From NCBI RefSeq assembly GCF_052056915.1, contig NZ_CP195119.1:558001-622000 (forward strand): DNA of 64,000 nucleotides, read 5' to 3'. This DNA comes from MTP4 sp052056915. GTDB taxonomy: Archaea > Halobacteriota > Methanosarcinia > Methanosarcinales > Methanosarcinaceae. The notes under the pieces are model-generated. The model was not told the origin of the DNA. It made no database searches and saw only the letters and a list, made by a program, of their open reading frames with translations. Below are positions 44,201 to 52,561 of the stretch, piece after piece. The position numbers and the translations under genes are program-made. Numbering within the stretch: the stretch's first letter is position 1; every line of letters begins with the position of its first letter.

Positions 44201-44871
44201 GGCTACCAAGCGATTTCGTACTCGAGCATAACGCCGAGCCGATAACAGTGCTTTTCTTTAAACTCGGTGCTGTGTTCGCATTCAGCTGGGTCTGCGAATT
44301 CTAGCGTCTCAGGGGCTCTATTATCTCTTATGAGTTCCACAAATCGGAAGGTGCGGTCTGCCTGGCGGCTGTGTAGTAATTCTTCACAACCACCTTCACC
44401 AAGCTTAAGCGGCTCGTTGGCAGTAAATGAGGATGGTGATAGATTCCAGTCAGTGGGATCAGGATCAGGAATTGAAGGTAGGGTAGGCCCTTTATAGTGA
44501 GTTGGGATTTTCTCCTCTGACAGCTGTATGGTTACAATTGCTGGTTCATTCTTGGCATCTATGACTGGGAATGCGTCAACTTGTAGCTCAAGATCATCAT
44601 TTGGACGGAGCCATAAATGCTCAAGATGAGGATTATGGGCAAACTTTCCAACATTAAAAGATAAATAGCCGTAACGATCAGATTCGAGGAATGCGATTGG
44701 AGCTTCTTGGGTTTCATTCGTTTTGCTATTTACCAGTTCAGCCACTATTTTGACGGGCACACCGGGAGCCGGCTTAGCAGAACCTTTTGCAAGAACGAAA
44801 ACGCGTATATGCTCCGTTCGATTAGAATACTCCTTTTCGAGAGTCAGGCTACTTCTTTCCGAATTGATCAT
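41296..44871 (-). CDS. large protein of unknown function with in-frame TAG (possible pyrrolysine)
   Basis: One frame of 1191 codons runs from ATG 44871 (behind AAAAGGGGGATGAACA) to 41296 and is broken only by a TAG at 44203-44205. The two parts are 222 and 967 residues. Sequence across the stop reads GVMLEYEIAW, then TAG, then PVGHGLGSILYSLPLAPCE, one continuous conserved-looking block. Methanosarcina reads UAG as pyrrolysine, so this may be a single protein; a new nonsense mutation is the alternative. The rest includes VTNNNHCHALTVLYYQVLQH, long helices and a Glu/Pro-rich middle with a Ser/Thr/Arg segment, and resembles large bacterial proteins without known role. AT-rich and unlike its neighbours, so probably acquired. 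A tiny secreted protein gene lies 15 bp upstream. Confidence 0.7.
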
Positions 44872-44886
44872 TGTTCATCCCCCTTT

Positions 44887-45048
44887 TCATAAATCAGTAG
44901 CTTCCACATGAAAAGCGTCAATGTCTGAGAGTTCGTTGATCAAACTATTGCCCAGAACATCGCTCCCACTTGCAAGAGCCAGACCCGATGTTGCTGAAAG
45001 TAAAAGGATTGAAATAAGTACTGTCTTCAGATTTAATTTGTGGTTCAA
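44887..45048 (-). CDS. 53-residue secreted peptide upstream of the amber-containing gene
   Basis: Starts at TTG 45048 behind GGGGGTATAG and reads LNHKLNLKTVLISILLLSAT, SGLALASGSDVLGNSLINEL, SDIDAFHVEATDL, then TGA. The first 26 residues form a clear signal peptide (basic start, hydrophobic core, Ala-X-Ala-like end LALAS), leaving a mature acidic peptide of about 27 residues. It ends 15 bp before the start of the large protein and both have strong GGGGG sites, so they form an operon. Too short to assign; it might be a signal, a toxin-like peptide or a small cell-surface partner. Confidence 0.6.
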   Translation of the reverse strand: MNHKLNLKTVLISILLLSATSGLALASGSDVLGNSLINELSDIDAFHVEATDL

Positions 45049-45235
45049 ACTATACCCCCGTTAGGTTCAAGAAAATTCATTCAGAGAATTATTTCAGATT
45101 CTAAAACCCCTTGTCTCAATAACTACAACGTCATTGAGTTATAAAAATATAATTATTAATATCAAAAAATTTAATTTTTAAGCCAAGTGTGTTGAAATTA
45201 ATTAGTTGTTTATTTAAATTTATGAAGACTTAAAT

Positions 45236-45601
45236 GTGCATAGACTATTGAAAAATAACTTGAACTACATAAAACCTGCTTTCGACAGGCATTTTGTATT
45301 TTCTGACTTGCCAGATAAAATATCGGCATTAATCGACTTACAAAGGCTGACCAGTGATCAAGAACTGTCTGTGAGAGTCTACGCAAATCACTCTCTTGGA
45401 AAAGTTTCTATATCTCAAGCATCTCCGGCAAAAAAAGATGAAGATTACAAAGGGGAATTGGAAAAAACAATTGAGTTTTTTGAAAAAGAAGAAAGGAGTC
45501 ACCCATTGAACAGTTTAATCCAAATTCTCAATCGGAAAATTCATCGTCCAATTTTGGTGCAGAATAGTACCCTTCGGGGTGGAAGGCGGATAACTGGATA
45601 A
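45236..45601 (+). pseudogene. fragment of a Methanosarcina repeat-type protein
   Basis: A frame of 121 codons from a GTG, with DLQRLTSDQELSVRVYANHS then LGKVSISQASPAKKDEDYKG and ELEKTIEFFEKEERSHP. I recall this wording from the helical part of large Methanosarcina STAND/HEAT-type proteins, in which it is an internal segment. Here both the N-terminal and C-terminal parts are missing, and the tail (LRGGRRITG) is unrelated. Most likely a decayed remnant, though a small expressed protein cannot be excluded. Confidence 0.5.
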
Positions 45602-45679
45602 ATAAACTTCAATTATATCGTTAGTATTTTATATTATTACTCACATATAATAGAATGGTTCACCGGGGAGATAAGCTGC

Positions 45680-45900
45680 AAAATGGGGTGAATTCAGGAA
45701 GGTTTCAAACCCGATCCAGAAATCTACTTCATTGATGTCTTCATAGACATGCAGACTGTTAAATGGAGCAAATTCAGGACGGATTCAAACCCGATCCCGT
45801 ATCAATACTTCATTGGCGTGCAGACTGTTAAATGGAGTAAGTTCAGGATGGTTGCAAACCTGATCCCGAAATCTACTTCATTGGTGCAAGCGAGCCCTTG
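45680..45900 (+). repeat. three copies of a roughly 68-bp tandem repeat
   Basis: Units contain AGACTGTTAAATGGAGCAAA, TTCAGGACGGATTCAAACCC, GATCCCG and TACTTCATTGG. Copies begin near 45685 (diverged), 45751 and 45819. They hold the reading frame of a 94-codon ORF, but that ORF has no plausible start or family, so I treat this as noncoding. Confidence 0.65.
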
Positions 45901-46237
45901 TGAACCACCTTACCAGCTTGTTTTCTTAACGCTTAAGCCCATAGCTACTGTTTTCTCATCTTTTCTGCTTTTCCCATCTTTTCTGCTTTACCCATCTTTA
46001 GTTTCTGAGCTCAGCTTTTCGTTCCTGCTGTGAACGCAATTTTATTGCCTCCAGAATTTCGTGCCCTGAGAACAAGAAAGTATTAGTGTCGTCATTTCAA
46101 AAGAAGAGTATCAATAAATGAAAGAAGGGCTCTGTAGAAATTTTGTATACAGCTTTAAATGGCCTGGTTTTTGTTACCGGGTTTACTAATGATTCCAATT
46201 ATGGGAATTTTCTTTCTTAATATCGGCAACTAGGACC

Positions 46238-46460
46238 CTCAAAGCTTGCGAAGCAAGCGGCCCTTCCTGAAATTTCAGAAAAAAAGCGACAGCAAAATAA
46301 AATACAATTATTGGCTTTTAGTTGTATTCAACTCACTTCACGTCATATTCTGATTTTTTAGTTATCCATACATATTTTTTTGGGAACATCTATACTATTT
46401 TTAGTCATTTTAATGCATCTTCTGGAAAAGCCGGTCGTCTTCGACGACCGGTGAGAATGC
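46238..46460 (+). repeat. diverged dispersed repeat element
   Basis: Perfect hairpin GCTTGC-GAA-GCAAGC (46244-46258) followed by GGCCCTTCCTGAAATTT, as at 6205 (CGGTTGC-GAA-GCAACCG then GGCTTTTCCCTGAATTT). About 170 bp on lies GGAAAAGCCGGTCGTCTTCG with hairpin CCGGTCGTC-TTC-GACGACCGG (46430-46452), the place of block 2 in the other elements. Same two-block layout with different stems. Confidence 0.55.
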
Positions 46461-46479
46461 CAGTACCTATAAAGCAAGT

Positions 46480-46903
46480 CGAAAAAAGATTTCGGGAAAA
46501 GCTGAACAGGGGAATTACAGCTAAACCTTTACTGGTTGATTTAGATAGGTTTTCTACAAAGCCGAAAGAAGGGATATATGTAAAGCTGCGAAAACAACTT
46601 AACTGTTTGGTTTGAGAATCAAAAAGAAGGAAGATACACTTCGCACTTTATATAAGAGCTTAAAAGAAGCTCGAAAAAGTACAAAGAAGACCATGGGCTT
46701 GCATCAGAATCCGATGTAAAGGACTATCTGACCGCTGAGCAGAAAGAGGAAATATATGACCTCCAAATCACCACTACAGGCTTAATAAAGGCGGGAATTG
46801 AATATCAAGAAAGAAAATCCCTTTTGAAGAAGCGAGATCAAAATTTACCACTTCGGTTGGCAACGCCCTGTATTGAACAGAAACAAAAGAGTAAAATGAC
46901 CTA
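46480..46903 (+). pseudogene. broken gene, family unknown
   Basis: Coding-like sequence in shifting frames: KPLLVDLDRFSTKPKEGIYV ends at 46615, then in another frame ELKRSSKKYKEDHGLASESD, VKDYLTAEQKEEIYDLQITT and TGLIKAGIEYQERKSLLKKR continue to a stop near 46903. The helical, charged style is even throughout, suggesting one ancestral gene broken by at least one frameshift. No family recognised. Confidence 0.4.
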
Positions 46904-47004
46904 ATTAATTCAGTTCTGCAGACTCGTGATTAGCAATTTGAAAAATGAAGCAGTCTCTTCCCAAAAACAAGGATTCCAGAAATAGCAAATTTTAATAAGT
47001 TTAG

Positions 47005-47087
47005 TGCGAGGGAAGGGAGTCGAACCCTTGAACCCCTGCGGGAATGGATCTTGAGCCCATCGCCTTTAACCACTCGGCAACCCTCGC
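47005..47087 (-). tRNA. tRNA-Leu (CAA)
   Basis: On the minus strand: acceptor GCGAGGG / CCCTCGC, D arm GCCGAGTGGTTAAAGGC, anticodon stem ATGGG / TCCAT with loop CTCAAGA (anticodon CAA), a long variable arm CCCGCAGGG typical of leucine tRNA, T arm AAGGG-TTCGACT-CCCTT and discriminator A. No intron and no encoded CCA. Confidence 0.93.
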
Positions 47088-47188
47088 GCAATTGATTCAT
47101 TTTTCGGTCTAAATATTCTCCAGGCATTTCCGAATTAATTATATCCTGGGCCTGTAACCGTTGACTGCCTGGTTACTCCCGCTTATGG

Positions 47189-47377
47189 ATGAGTACCAAT
47201 ATGGTAACGATGAAACTACCATATAAAGCTAATCCTGTAAACAGGACAGATACAACGTCCGGGAGCCTACAGAAAAAGCAAAGTTTTCTCCCGGAACCGG
47301 ATTGGGGAAAGGCGCTCTCTTATGAAAAACTCCTTTCCGGGAACTCTGTCCACTATAAACTCGGGGCACAGGCTTAA
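47189..47377 (+). CDS. doubtful small ORF
   Basis: 62 codons (MSTNMVTMKLPYKANPVNRT...) ending four bases into the convergent cutA gene. No ribosome binding site and no family. It may be random; kept only because it fills the gap between tRNA-Leu and cutA. Confidence 0.2.
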   Translation: MSTNMVTMKLPYKANPVNRTDTTSGSLQKKQSFLPEPDWGKALSYEKLLSGNSVHYKLGAQA

Positions 47378-47724
47378 AGGTCCCCGGAATATTTCTCCCC
47401 GGAATTGTTTGTTTTTTCTCCCGAACTGTTTACCAGTACCCAGTCGAGGTACTCCTGCTCCCCTCCGATCTCCCAGAACTCGATAGCGGGCAGTTCATAC
47501 GTATGGAGGGCTTTTACAAGCTTGCAGATCTCATCAAAGCGGGAAGAGTCAGTTTTAACGATCATTGCAATTTCGGAATCATCCTCAATTTTGCCTTCCC
47601 AGGTGTAGACCGATGATATGGGAAACATGTTCACACAGGCTGCAAGTTTCTTTGAGACCAGCGCTCTGGCAATGGTAGAAGCGTTCTTCATGTCCCCAGT
47701 TGTTATGTATACGATTCCCTGCAT
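47374..47724 (-). CDS. cutA: divalent cation tolerance protein CutA1
   Basis: Small trimeric cytoplasmic protein of the CutA1 family, linked to copper/divalent metal tolerance; exact role unclear. About 116 residues from ATG 47724, which lies 10 bases after GGAGGT; an upstream ATG at 47754 would use up that site. Motifs: YITTGDMKNASTIARALVSK, KLAACVNMFPISSVYTWEGK, and KALHTYELPAIEFWEIGGEQ with the conserved Tyr-Glu-Leu-Pro. The C-terminal Ser/Asn/Glu tail (residues 105-116) is extra. Stands alone. Confidence 0.92.
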   Translation of the reverse strand: MQGIVYITTGDMKNASTIARALVSKKLAACVNMFPISSVYTWEGKIEDDSEIAMIVKTDSSRFDEICKLVKALHTYELPAIEFWEIGGEQEYLDWVLVNSSGEKTNNSGEKYSGDL

Positions 47725-47779
47725 CTTACCCGGAACCTCCGGAAACATTAACAATTTAAATGATGTTATTGTTTAACGA

Positions 47780-47915
47780 TTTCAAGCCAATAAGTAATTC
47801 CAGCTAAATCACTTCAAACCAACAATTTCAAACCAACAATTTCAAGCCAATAAGTAATTCCAGCTAAATCACTTCAAGCTAATATTAATTCAAGCCAATA
47901 AGTAATTTAGGCTAA
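47780..47915. repeat. imperfect tandem repeat upstream of cutA
   Basis: Words CAAGCCAATAAGTAATTCCA and GCTAAATCACTTCAA recur two to three times in direct orientation between cutA and the protease gene. The remainder of this gap to 48191 is AT-rich promoter DNA with TTATATATTGATT-like sequence near 48000. Confidence 0.6.
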
Positions 47916-48191
47916 TAGAAAGTGTTATACCTTGTGATAAATTATAAATGGTAATTACGAAAAATGGGCTTTGTACGGGAAAGCAGGCATGAGTATTTAT
48001 ATATTGATTTTAATATAATTACTCAGATTTAGATATGACATGTTTTGTTTGATTGCTATTTGGCCCTCTGACTTTTCTGCACTGTCTCAAGATTTGGCCT
48101 ATAACATAATATAATAAAACGTTTTATTTGCTTTAAGTTCCGAATAATTCGATTCATACCCAAGATCATTTCATATTCTCGGAGAATTTCT

Positions 48192-50003
48192 TTGAGTGGC
48201 ACAAGCATTGCAATAAGCATATTCATACTGTACTGGTTCCTTGTCTCTATCCTGGACAGGCGGGGAATTCTGGAAAAATACAATATAAGCACCTTCGGTC
48301 CGCTGCCCATCCTTATGATCAGGACCACAAAAGGACTCAAACTGCTTGACATCCTGGCCCGCCCCAAATTCTACTGGCGGGTTTTTGCAAACCTCGGGAT
48401 CTGGCTTATGTTTGTGGGCATGATCGCCATGTTCCTGGTAATCGCGCTCTCGGACTTTGCGCTGTACACGTCTTTCCTGAACAACAACGTCCCGGAACCG
48501 GGCAAGTACAATGCCGCCAGGAATATCCTGCTTATCCCCGGCCTAAACGAGTTTATCCCCTTTACCTGGGGGGTTATTGCGCTAATCGTCACTCTCGTGG
48601 TGCATGAGTTTTCCCACGCAATCCTCTGCCGGGTGGAAGGCATCCGGGTCAAGTCCATGGGAATCCTGCTTGCCCTTGTGCCTATCGGAGGTTTTGCGGA
48701 ACCCGATGAAGAACAACTTTTCGGCAAAAAAGAAAAGCCAGTAGAAGAAAACGAACTTCCTCTTACTGCCTCGATTGATGAAATAGAAGAATGGGAACGG
48801 CAGGAAGAGCAAAGGAAAAGGGAAATACCTCTCAAAGTCAAAGAACAAAAACCTGCTCTGGAGCCTGAAAAAATTGCAACCCGGACCCAGCGGTCCAGAA
48901 TCCTGGCTGCCGGGGTAATGGCAAATTTCTGTGTTGCCTTCATCGCTTTACTGCTCTTCTTCGGGCCCGTGCTCGGGGCAATCGCTCCCCTGAGTGATGC
49001 CATGGTCCTGAGTGTAAACGAAAGTTCCCCTGCTGACCTTGCAGGAATCCGGGAGGATATGGTAATTACCCGGATAGATGATACCAACATCACCAACGCC
49101 ATGGACGTCCTTTACTACCTGGAAACCGTTGAGTCCGGGGACATAATACAAATCCATGCCCTGGAAGACGGAGTAGTTTCGGTGTATGAGATCGAAGCTT
49201 CCGAACTGGCCGACGGCCACATCAATGGGGTGCCGATTGGAGGGGTTGTGGAAGAAAGCCCTGCCGAAGCCGCCGGTTTCGAGGAAGGGATGACCATGAT
49301 CCGGCTCGATGACACGGAGATGCAAGACGTTGCCGATTTTGTAAATTTCATGGAAAATTCTCAGGCCAACCAGACCATCCGGGCAGAACTGCTTCCCCCT
49401 GCAAACTACACGGGAGCCCTGACGGAAAACGGCACGGTTGTACTTGATGTTAAACTGGCTCCCCATTCCATTGACAGTGAGCGTGGGTTCCTGGGAGTTA
49501 TGTACGGAATGGACGGGATTGTCGAATGCCCGATGCTCGGCGTTTCCCTGTGGATGCCCCAATCAAAATACTATCTTGAAGCCCTCAAACAGATCCCCTC
49601 CCTGCTCACAGGACTTGCTGGCTGGCTGATCCTCTTCGGGCTTCCCATCTACGGGTTTGCTGGGGAAGGGTTCCGCGGCTTTTCGGGCACCATTGCCCAG
49701 TTCTACCAGCCCGTGGGCTGGGCCGAACCCCTGGGAGTCGGCATCTTCTGGATTGCCAATACCCTGCTCTGGATAGGCTGGCTGAACTTCTATGTGGGAC
49801 TCTTCAACTGCCTGCCCGCGGTACCCCTGGACGGGGGTCACGTGTTCAAGGACTACACCTACTCCCTCGTGTACCGGATTACAGGAAAGGAAGACGTCTC
49901 TGCAAGAGTCTCCAATTCTATTTCAGCAACATTCTCAATGCTGATTCTGTTCTCGTTTATCTTTATGATAATCGGGCCGTTCATAGGGCAGTGGTTGAAA
50001 TGA
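48192..50003 (+). CDS. site-2 protease family membrane metalloprotease with PDZ domains
   Basis: Intramembrane zinc protease (M50) that cuts membrane proteins, often to release regulators. 603 residues. Zinc ligands in VVHEFSHAILCRVEG (near residue 137) and the third ligand in the LPAVPLDGGHVF motif (near 542). Between them are a charged loop (FGKKEKPVEENELPLTAS), two PDZ-like domains (about 270-345 and 345-425, ESSPADLAGIREDMVITRID, ESPAEAAGFEEGMTMIRLDD) and several membrane helices. TTG start at 48192 behind CGGAGAATTTC. Substrate unknown; no anti-sigma-like partner is adjacent. Confidence 0.9.
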   Translation: MSGTSIAISIFILYWFLVSILDRRGILEKYNISTFGPLPILMIRTTKGLKLLDILARPKFYWRVFANLGIWLMFVGMIAMFLVIALSDFALYTSFLNNNVPEPGKYNAARNILLIPGLNEFIPFTWGVIALIVTLVVHEFSHAILCRVEGIRVKSMGILLALVPIGGFAEPDEEQLFGKKEKPVEENELPLTASIDEIEEWERQEEQRKREIPLKVKEQKPALEPEKIATRTQRSRILAAGVMANFCVAFIALLLFFGPVLGAIAPLSDAMVLSVNESSPADLAGIREDMVITRIDDTNITNAMDVLYYLETVESGDIIQIHALEDGVVSVYEIEASELADGHINGVPIGGVVEESPAEAAGFEEGMTMIRLDDTEMQDVADFVNFMENSQANQTIRAELLPPANYTGALTENGTVVLDVKLAPHSIDSERGFLGVMYGMDGIVECPMLGVSLWMPQSKYYLEALKQIPSLLTGLAGWLILFGLPIYGFAGEGFRGFSGTIAQFYQPVGWAEPLGVGIFWIANTLLWIGWLNFYVGLFNCLPAVPLDGGHVFKDYTYSLVYRITGKEDVSARVSNSISATFSMLILFSFIFMIIGPFIGQWLK

Positions 50004-50242
50004 AATTAAACGAAATGAAATTTTTCAGTTAATATGCCGGAAACTGCGGTGGAGCTTGGAAATTTCGGGACTGGAAATATCGGGACTGGAAGTTTCGGGG
50101 CCTGTTATCCGTAAAGCTCCGGATATTTTATTTTCTTTTTTGAGGTGGCATGTTAACCGGCTTTCACAATAATTATAAGATATCCCCGCTAACTTATAAA
50201 CAGTAATAATGAAAACAGGGTGTTTGAAAACAGGGTGTATTA

Positions 50243-51286
50243 ATGGCTCTTCCCAGATCCGGTAGACCTGCAGGCAAGGCGAAAGTTCATAAAATAATGA
50301 GGAAAAGACCTCATTCAGCTTACAAGATTGCAGCTTTGCTTATGGTAATAATTTATATCATTCTCTTCGAGTACCTGATGGTTCTGGAAGGCCAGCCCGA
50401 GAATGCAAACCCGATAACTGCCATCTACTGGGCAACCACTACTATTGCAACGGTAGGTTACGGCGACATTGTCTTTACTTCCCTGGCAGGTCAGCTTTTT
50501 TCGGTGCTCGTGCAGGTAGTAGGCATTATCATGATTTCCGGTTTCTTTCTGACATACGTGATTATGCCCTGGCTGGACAGGTCAATCAAGTTCAGGCTTC
50601 CCAGGAAGGCCCCCCCCGGTTTGAAAGAGCACATCATCATTTGCGGATACAACCAGCTTGTGGAAACCCTTATAGATGAACTGGCCGCGCAGGATATCCT
50701 GTTTGTGATAGTTGACGATGATACGGAACTTATAAGGGAACTCGCCTACAAAGATATCCCCTGCATCCTCGGGGCCCCCAGCGACAAACAGACGCTCCTG
50801 AACGCCAATGTCAAAAAGGCCAGGATCCTGATTGCAAACAAGTCCGATGAAAGGAACGCAAATATCGTGCTGACTGCGCGGGAGTTCGAACACCTCCGGA
50901 TCATTGCCATCGTAGAGGACCGCTCCAACTCCAAATACCTCAGGTATGCAGGAGCCGACACCGTGGTATCTCCCAAGTCCATGTTCGGGCAGTTCATAGG
51001 GAGAAAGGCTATGGACAGGCTTGTAAGCAGGGTTACCGGAGCAACCGAAATCTTTGAAGGGGTACACATCACCGAATTTCCCATATACCTGAAAAGCCCC
51101 CTTATAGGAAAAACCCTGAAGGACGTTTCCAGCCAGAGGCTTACCGGAGCACGCATTGTTGGGATCTGGATAAGCGGGACCCTGTCCTTTGACCCGAAAG
51201 AGGACGATGTGATCCGGGACAATTCCGTTCTCCTGGCCGTGGGAACCCCCGAACAGCTTTCAAAACTGAAAAAACTAACCCATTGA
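50243..51286 (+). CDS. two-helix potassium channel with RCK domain (MthK-like)
   Basis: K+ channel of 347 residues. Two membrane helices (about 30-50 and 85-112) flank the pore loop TTIATVGYGDIVFTS carrying the selectivity filter. After a basic linker an RCK/TrkA-N domain begins at EHIIICGYNQLVETLIDELA, where the usual Gly-X-Gly-X-X-Gly nucleotide motif is weak, as in Ca-gated MthK. A TrkA-C domain (about 255-345, ITEFPIYLKSPLIGKTLKDV) ends the protein. A separate TrkA-type protein follows 171 bp downstream and may combine with it. Confidence 0.92.
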   Translation: MALPRSGRPAGKAKVHKIMRKRPHSAYKIAALLMVIIYIILFEYLMVLEGQPENANPITAIYWATTTIATVGYGDIVFTSLAGQLFSVLVQVVGIIMISGFFLTYVIMPWLDRSIKFRLPRKAPPGLKEHIIICGYNQLVETLIDELAAQDILFVIVDDDTELIRELAYKDIPCILGAPSDKQTLLNANVKKARILIANKSDERNANIVLTAREFEHLRIIAIVEDRSNSKYLRYAGADTVVSPKSMFGQFIGRKAMDRLVSRVTGATEIFEGVHITEFPIYLKSPLIGKTLKDVSSQRLTGARIVGIWISGTLSFDPKEDDVIRDNSVLLAVGTPEQLSKLKKLTH

Positions 51287-51373
51287 GCCCGTTTCCCTGG
51301 CAACGTAACAAAAAAAGTTTATTGTTTCAGAACATAACAGGCAGAGAAAAAACTGCCAATTATAAAGTCAAAG

Positions 51374-51447
51374 AATGAATCTGATGATTTCGATCTGATA
51401 ATTTCGATCTGATAATTTCGATCTGATGATTTCGATCTGAAGATTCC
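51374..51447 (+). repeat. 15-bp tandem repeat
   Basis: Nearly five copies of ATCTGATAATTTCG plus one base (alternating with ATCTGATGATTTCG), between the channel gene and the TrkA gene and reaching to within 12 bases of the latter's ATG. Confidence 0.75.
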
Positions 51448-51457
51448 GGAGTGAAAA

Positions 51458-52135
51458 ATGGAGCCAAAGGGACATCTGGTCGTGCTGGGATACGGAGACG
51501 TCGGAAAGAGCCTCGTAAAGGTGCTCAAGAGCGGACCTTTTCGTTTTGTCGTCGTGGATTCGGATGAAAAGGTCTTCGAATACGCAGATTTCGAGCATAT
51601 CGTGGGGAACGGAGCCGACGAGGAAGTGCTCATTTCAGCGGGGGTAAAGACGGCATCCTTTATTTTCGTGGCCCTGAACGACGATACGAACGTCATTTTT
51701 GCAACCCTGATTGCAAGAAGCCTTAATCCGAACTCAACCATCGTAGCCAGGGCAAACTCCGTAAAGTCCATCGACAAGATCTACAAGGCCGGGGCGGATT
51801 ACGTAGGGTCCCTTTCCATCGTGGCAGGGCAGATGCTTGCCAAAATGACTGCCAGCTGTGTGGGAAAGTCCTGCAGGATAGATGAAGATATAATGCTCTA
51901 CGAAGGCATAGAAATCGAAATACATCATGTGGAAAAGGGCTCTCACATGGATAAAAAGTCAATCGGGACCCTGGACCTTGAAAATAAGATCGGATGCACC
52001 ATAGTAGGCATTGAACGCGGGGGCCTTGCCATGACTGATCTCACTAAGAAGACTTTAATAAGGGCCGGGGACGTGATTGCTGTCGTCGGAAGCAGTAAAC
52101 AGATTTCAGAGTTTAAGGAAAAATATATTGAATAA
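51458..52135 (+). CDS. TrkA-type NAD-binding K+ transport regulator
   Basis: 225 residues. TrkA-N Rossmann domain opens with LVVLGYGDVGKSLVKVLKSG, with intact Gly-X-Gly-X-X-Gly, and continues through VVDSDEKVFEYADFEHIVGN (acidic end of strand two, NAD type). A TrkA-C domain follows (about 145-225, KGSHMDKKSIGTLDLENKIG). It has no membrane part, so it must regulate a channel or transporter; the adjacent MthK-like channel is the natural partner. The start at 51458 follows CCGGAGTGAAAA. Confidence 0.9.
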   Translation: MEPKGHLVVLGYGDVGKSLVKVLKSGPFRFVVVDSDEKVFEYADFEHIVGNGADEEVLISAGVKTASFIFVALNDDTNVIFATLIARSLNPNSTIVARANSVKSIDKIYKAGADYVGSLSIVAGQMLAKMTASCVGKSCRIDEDIMLYEGIEIEIHHVEKGSHMDKKSIGTLDLENKIGCTIVGIERGGLAMTDLTKKTLIRAGDVIAVVGSSKQISEFKEKYIE

Positions 52136-52149
52136 GAAGTATAGTATGT

Positions 52150-52470
52150 AATTTCAGAGGGAACTTTTCAGGAAGAATTTTGAGGGGGACTTTTTCGAAA
52201 GAATGTTCAGGGGAACTTTTTAGGAAGAATGTTCAGGGGAACTTTTTAGGGAGAATATATCTGTTATTAGGGCTTATGCAATAAATGGAAACTGAGCTAC
52301 AGCTAGAAATTGTTTGCAGTCGATGGTCACAGCTAATGATTATTTACAGCTAATGATTATTTACAGCTAATGATTATTTACAGCTAATGATTATTTACAG
52401 CTAATGATTATTTACAGCTAATGATTATTTACAGCTAATGATTATTTACAGCTAATGATTATTTGCAGTT
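52150..52470 (+). repeat. two neighbouring minisatellites
   Basis: About three copies of GGAACTTTTTAGGAAGAATG-type units near 52155-52255, then about eight perfect copies of the 17-bp unit CAGCTAATGATTATTTA (52329-52465), followed by degenerate CAGTTAACAATTCG units. This fills most of the gap between trkA and the KaiC-like gene at 52562. Confidence 0.85.
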
Positions 52471-52561
52471 AACAATTCGCAGTTAACAATTCGCAGTTAA
52501 CGATTCACAGTCAAGAATAATGTACAGTTATAAAATTAGTTACCGTTAAAGATGTGATAAA

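Noticed and set aside
45749..46033. 94-codon frame across the 68-bp tandem repeat
   Set aside because: Repeats hold it open; the tail is Phe/Ser/Leu low-complexity and there is no start site.
52329..52465. Possible CRISPR array
   Set aside because: Units are contiguous 17-bp copies without spacers, so it is a minisatellite. No cas genes are in the window.
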